Source: Rhipicephalus microplus (taxonomy: Eukaryota; Arthropoda; Arachnida; Ixodida; Ixodidae). Taken from it: a stretch of 64,000 nt of DNA. Below are positions 60,510-64,000 of this stretch, one piece after another. Under the pieces are notes generated by a model. The model saw only the letters and a list, made by a program, of their open reading frames with translations, was not told the DNA's origin and made no database searches. Position 1 is the stretch's first letter. Each line of letters starts with the position of its first letter. The stretch spans positions 64,838,556-64,902,555 of the forward strand of contig NC_134709.1 in NCBI RefSeq assembly GCF_043290135.1, written 5' to 3'. Position numbers and translations under genes: made by a program.

Positions 60510-63500
60510 CTGCCGCAGCTCCGGAGGCACGAGCTGCGAAATCGGCGCATTGTACAAGTCCTCGCCCGTCCCCCACAAACGTTCTGGAAGTGTTTGTTGA
60601 AGGTATACGAACTCTTGCGCTTGTTGATACGGGTACCGCCGTATCTGTGATGAGTCAGAAACTCTGCCGTTCGATACGAAAAGTAACGACGCCACCTTCC
60701 GACGTTTTGCTGAATACCGCGAGTGCGCAACCACTTCGACCAGTCGGAGCATGTACGGCGAGAGTAAACATTCAAGGCGTCCTGTACCACATCGAGTTTC
60801 TCGTGTTGACCACTTGTGCCCACGACATGATACTTGGATGGGATTTTTTGTCACGCCACCACGCCGTAATTGACTGCGCTCGCGCGCAGGTGGAATTATC
60901 TGTGTTTTCAGATGCGCCATCTACCGACAATGAGTGCACTCACCTGGGCAAGCTTCTTGTTGCTTCCGACGTTGATGTTCCTCCTCTTAGTGCCATCGTT
61001 GTCCCCGTCAATCGCACTGAATTATCTGGCTCTACCGTTGTGTTCTCGCCATCTGACGTTTTCAGTCGCCGCCACGGTACGTCTCTGCCATACGCCGTTC
61101 TGCCACCTCACCAGGATATTTCCGGAATTGTCGTTTGCAATCCTAGCTCATGCCCTCTCACCTTAAGAGCTCACGAAACACTGGGCTATGTTCATTCTGT
61201 TGATGACAACGTTATTGTGCCTATTGAGTCCCACGACCCTGGCCAGCAACTTCAACTGAACGCCGTTACTCCTCTTTTCACGCCGGATGACTACTCCTCG
61301 AATATCTTCAATCGATCCATCGACAGCAAGCTTCCTCCGGATCAACGGGACCAGCTAATGACCCTTCTCCATGAATTCCGAGATTCATTTGACCTTCCTC
61401 AAAAGGCACTGAGTCAAACTAACACCGTCGCTCACACAATCTACACTGGAACGCACCCTCCTTTGCGGCAACGCCCCTACCATGTATCACCCAAGGAACG
61501 AAGTGTAATTGCAGAACAGGTGGATGATATGCTTAAGCGCGGCGTCATCAAACCATCTTCTAGCCCCTGGTCTTCACCTGTGGTGCTAGTGAAGAAAAAA
61601 GACGGTTCGATTAGATTTTGTGTCGACTACCGGCGACTGAACAAAATTACCCGGAAAGATGTATACCCTCTTCCCCGCATCGACGACGCTATCGATTGCC
61701 TACAAGGTGCCGAATTCTTTTCTTCGCTGGACTTACGTTCAGGTTACTGGCAGGTTCCGATGGCAGAGTGTGACCGTCCCAAAACAGCATTCGTTACGCC
61801 GGATGGCCTATACGAATTCATGGTTATGCCATTCGGTCTGTGCAATGCACCTGCAACGTTTGAGCGAATGATGGACAGCATTTTACGCGGCCTTAAATGG
61901 CAGATATGCTTATGTTACCTCGATGATGTTATTGTATTTTCTCCTGATTTCCCTACCCACGTCGACCGTCTGCGCACCATTCTTCAGTGTCTTACCAAGG
62001 CAAACCTCCAGCTTAACCTAAAAAAGTGCCGCTTTGGGGCTCGCCAACTTACGATACTTGGTCACGTTGTGACAAAGGATGGAATTTCCCCCGACCCAGA
62101 CAAACTTCGAGCCGTAGCAGACTTTCCGAAGCCGACTTCACTCAAAGAACTTAGGAGATTCATCGGCTTGTGCTCGTATTTTCGTCGTTTCGTCCGCAAC
62201 ATTGCAACAATAATAGCCCCACTTACACAACTACTGAACGGTCCAGCTAATCTTTCTAACTGGACCCCGGCATGTGACGAAGCTTTTCTTACACTGCGCC
62301 GCCTACTTACGTCCCCACCGATTTTACGCCATTACGACCCAAGTGCCCCCACTAAAGTGCACACAGATGCCAGTGGCGTTGGTCTGGGAGCAGTACTCGC
62401 GCAACGAAAGCCAGGTATTCCAGAGTACGTCGTCGCATACGCAAGCCGCGCACTCACGAAAGCGGAGATGAACTACTCCGTAACTGAAAAAGAATGCCTC
62501 GCAATCGTTTGGGCGTTAAGCAAGTTTCGTCCTTACTTGTACGGACAGAGTTTCGACGTTGTGACCGATCACCATGCACTTTGTTGGTTGGCGTCGCTAA
62601 AAGATCCTTCAGGTCGCCTTGGACATTGGGCTCTTCGACTACAAGAATTCGACATTCGTGTCGTCTACCGCTCAGGACGAAAACACTCTGATGCGGACGC
62701 CCTCTCACGATCACCAGTGAGATCCACCGCAGACCTGCATTCGGACACCAACTTCGCCATCGCTCCCATTTCCGTCAAAAGCATGTCGTCTGAACAGCGG
62801 AAAGACCCTTGGATAACATCTCTCCTTAACATTTTTTCCGACTCTTCAACGTCTGCGTACCCACGCGCTCTTCGCCGCCAAGCCACACATTTCGCGATAC
62901 GGGACGCGCAACTATACCGCAGAAACTACCACGCGGATGGTCGTAAATGGCTCTTGGTTATACCACGCCACATGCGATGTGATGTCTGTGCGTATTTTCA
63001 TGCCGACCCACAACATGCTCACGCTGGTGTGTTAAAAACATATCAGCGGATCTGCCAGCGTTACTACTGGCGTGGTATGTACACTTTTGTACGAAAATAC
63101 ATTCGGTCTTGTTCATTATGCCAACGACGAAAGACAGCTGCCCATTCACCCGGATTATTACAGCCTCTACCGTGTCCGGCGCACCCTTTCGACCGCGTTG
63201 GTATCGATCTATATGGTCCCCTTCCTTACACTGCCACTGGAAATCGATGGATCATTGTCGCCGTCGACCATCTGACGAGGTATGCTGAAACAGCTCCACT
63301 ACCTACGGCTGGTGCACGTGACGTAGCCAATTTCATTTTGCGACGCTTCGTACTGCGTCACGGGGCACCACGTGAACTGCTAAGTGATCGAGGGCGTGTC
63401 TTTTTATCCGAAGTTGTACAACAACTCCTTCAGGCATGCCGCACGGTGCACCGCACCTCTACAGCCTACCACCCGCAGACCAACGGTCTAACTGAGCGCT

Positions 63501-64000
63501 TCAACCGAACGCTAGGAGACATGCTCGCCATGTATGTCAATTCCGACCAATCAAACTGGGATGTCATTCTCCCATTTGTGACCTATGCGTACAACACCGC
63601 GACGCAGTCAACCACAGGCTTCTCGCCTTTCTTTCTTCTATATGGGCGTGAGCCATGCTCCACCCTTGACACCATTTTGCCGTATCGTCCCGACGTCTCA
63701 GAGTTCAGCCCTCTTTCTGAAATTTTGCACCACGCTGAAGAGTGTCGTCAGTTGGCCCGATCATTCACCTCGGACAAGCAAGCATTTGAAAAAGACCGCC
63801 ACGACCGCGACCAGCAAGTCGAGACTTTTGCCGTGGGCTCGCTTGTCTGGCTTCGACTGCCCTTCCACTCCCCAGGTCTGTCCGCTAAGTTTGCCCCCAA
63901 GTTTCACGGTCCTTATCGCGTCGTCGAACGTCGATCTCCTGTCACATACGTGATCGAGCCGATCACGCCATCTACAGACAGGCGATGCCTTTGTCGTGAG
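60491..64000 (+). CDS. Gypsy element 3 pol, open to the window end (partial)
   Basis: The -1 frame relative to gag is open for 1170 codons with no stop. Order: protease with [13 protein letters not shown] (Asp codon 60626) and MILGWDFL; reverse transcriptase with [34 protein letters not shown] and [11 protein letters not shown] (YLDD at 61916-61927); RNase H with [15 protein letters not shown] (Asp at 62365), [11 protein letters not shown] and [10 protein letters not shown]; integrase with [10 protein letters not shown] and CSLCQRRK zinc ligands. The integrase catalytic residues are GIDLYG (Asp 63206), LSDRG (Asp 63386) and TERFNR (Glu 63494), a DX35E spacing, and a GPY-type module [13 protein letters not shown] follows. 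All catalytic residues that I can check are present. It needs the -1 shift at 60500-60506 for expression. Confidence 0.93.
60500..60506 (+). promoter_or_regulatory. Candidate -1 frameshift site, Gypsy element 3
   Basis: GGAAAAC immediately before the gag TGA, in gag frame G GAA AAC. The A-site slip AAC to AAA is favourable, though the P-site slip is not the canonical XXXY form. The same heptamer occurs in element 2, and the canonical GGGAAAC in element 1 at the same place. Confidence 0.55.

Larger units (their letters stand above)
59012..64000 (+). mobile_element. Ty3/Gypsy LTR retrotransposon, element 3 (runs off the window)
   Basis: A plus-strand element with 5' LTR (59012-59182), primer-binding-like site, gag and pol. 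The window ends inside the integrase C-terminal module, so the 3' LTR is not seen. The pol frame has no stop over about 3.5 kb and gag has one internal TAG. By coding integrity it is the youngest of the three. Confidence 0.9.

Overview
The window looks like intergenic, repeat-rich nuclear DNA from a hard (ixodid) tick. The main reasons are several copies of a tRNA-derived SINE that I recognise from memory as the tick Ruka family (most complete copy 18475-18715), plus Ty3/Gypsy, Penelope-like, RTE-like and other LINE remnants of kinds I associate with ticks, and abundant microsatellites. No database search was possible. I found no host protein-coding gene, rRNA or functional tRNA gene that I can support. 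Every convincing coding region belongs to a mobile element.

Layout. 1-10 kb: mostly unassigned DNA with a GGAC-type minisatellite repeat (884-1260), long (GT)n and (ATCT)n tracts and a second tRNA-derived SINE (about 7520-7812). 10.6-11.5 kb: an RTE-like LINE fragment interrupted by another retroelement-like sequence. 12.7-13.7 kb: copies of the composite GGAC/GACA repeat. 17.9-19.5 kb: a Gypsy 3' fragment beside a 22-bp minisatellite with a 197-bp higher-order period, split by a SINE. 25.2-31.1 kb: Gypsy element 1 (minus strand, decayed), carrying a solo LTR of another retroelement. 32.4-35.35 kb: LINE pieces, including an ORF1 with three zinc knuckles. 35.9-42.1 kb: Gypsy element 2 (minus strand), with an intact gag, a decayed pol and a 570-bp inverted-repeat transposon in its 5' LTR. 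43.5-44.3 kb: LINE RNase H remnant. 44.8-49.7 kb: a P-element-like (THAP) DNA transposon with matching ends and an uninterrupted transposase. 49.8-51.7 kb: LINE tail and a Penelope-like remnant with inverted flanking repeats. 56.4-58.2 kb: degraded gag-like coding sequence. 58.4-59.0 kb: LINE tail and a SINE with target duplication. 59.0-64.0 kb: Gypsy element 3 (plus strand), whose pol reading frame is open to the end of the window.

How the parts relate. The three Gypsy copies share a 17-base primer-binding-like sequence just after the 5' LTR and a gag/pol junction in which pol lies in the -1 frame, with a GGRAAAC-type heptamer directly before the gag stop. Two of them sit at the same nucleotide of two copies of one host repeat. 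Both of these insertions and the solo LTR used ATAT-type 4-bp target duplications. The nesting (SINE in minisatellite, P-like element in SINE, solo LTR in Gypsy, DNA transposon in LTR) gives a relative insertion history. Five perfect short-spacer inverted repeats across 32-56 kb look like template-switch scars.
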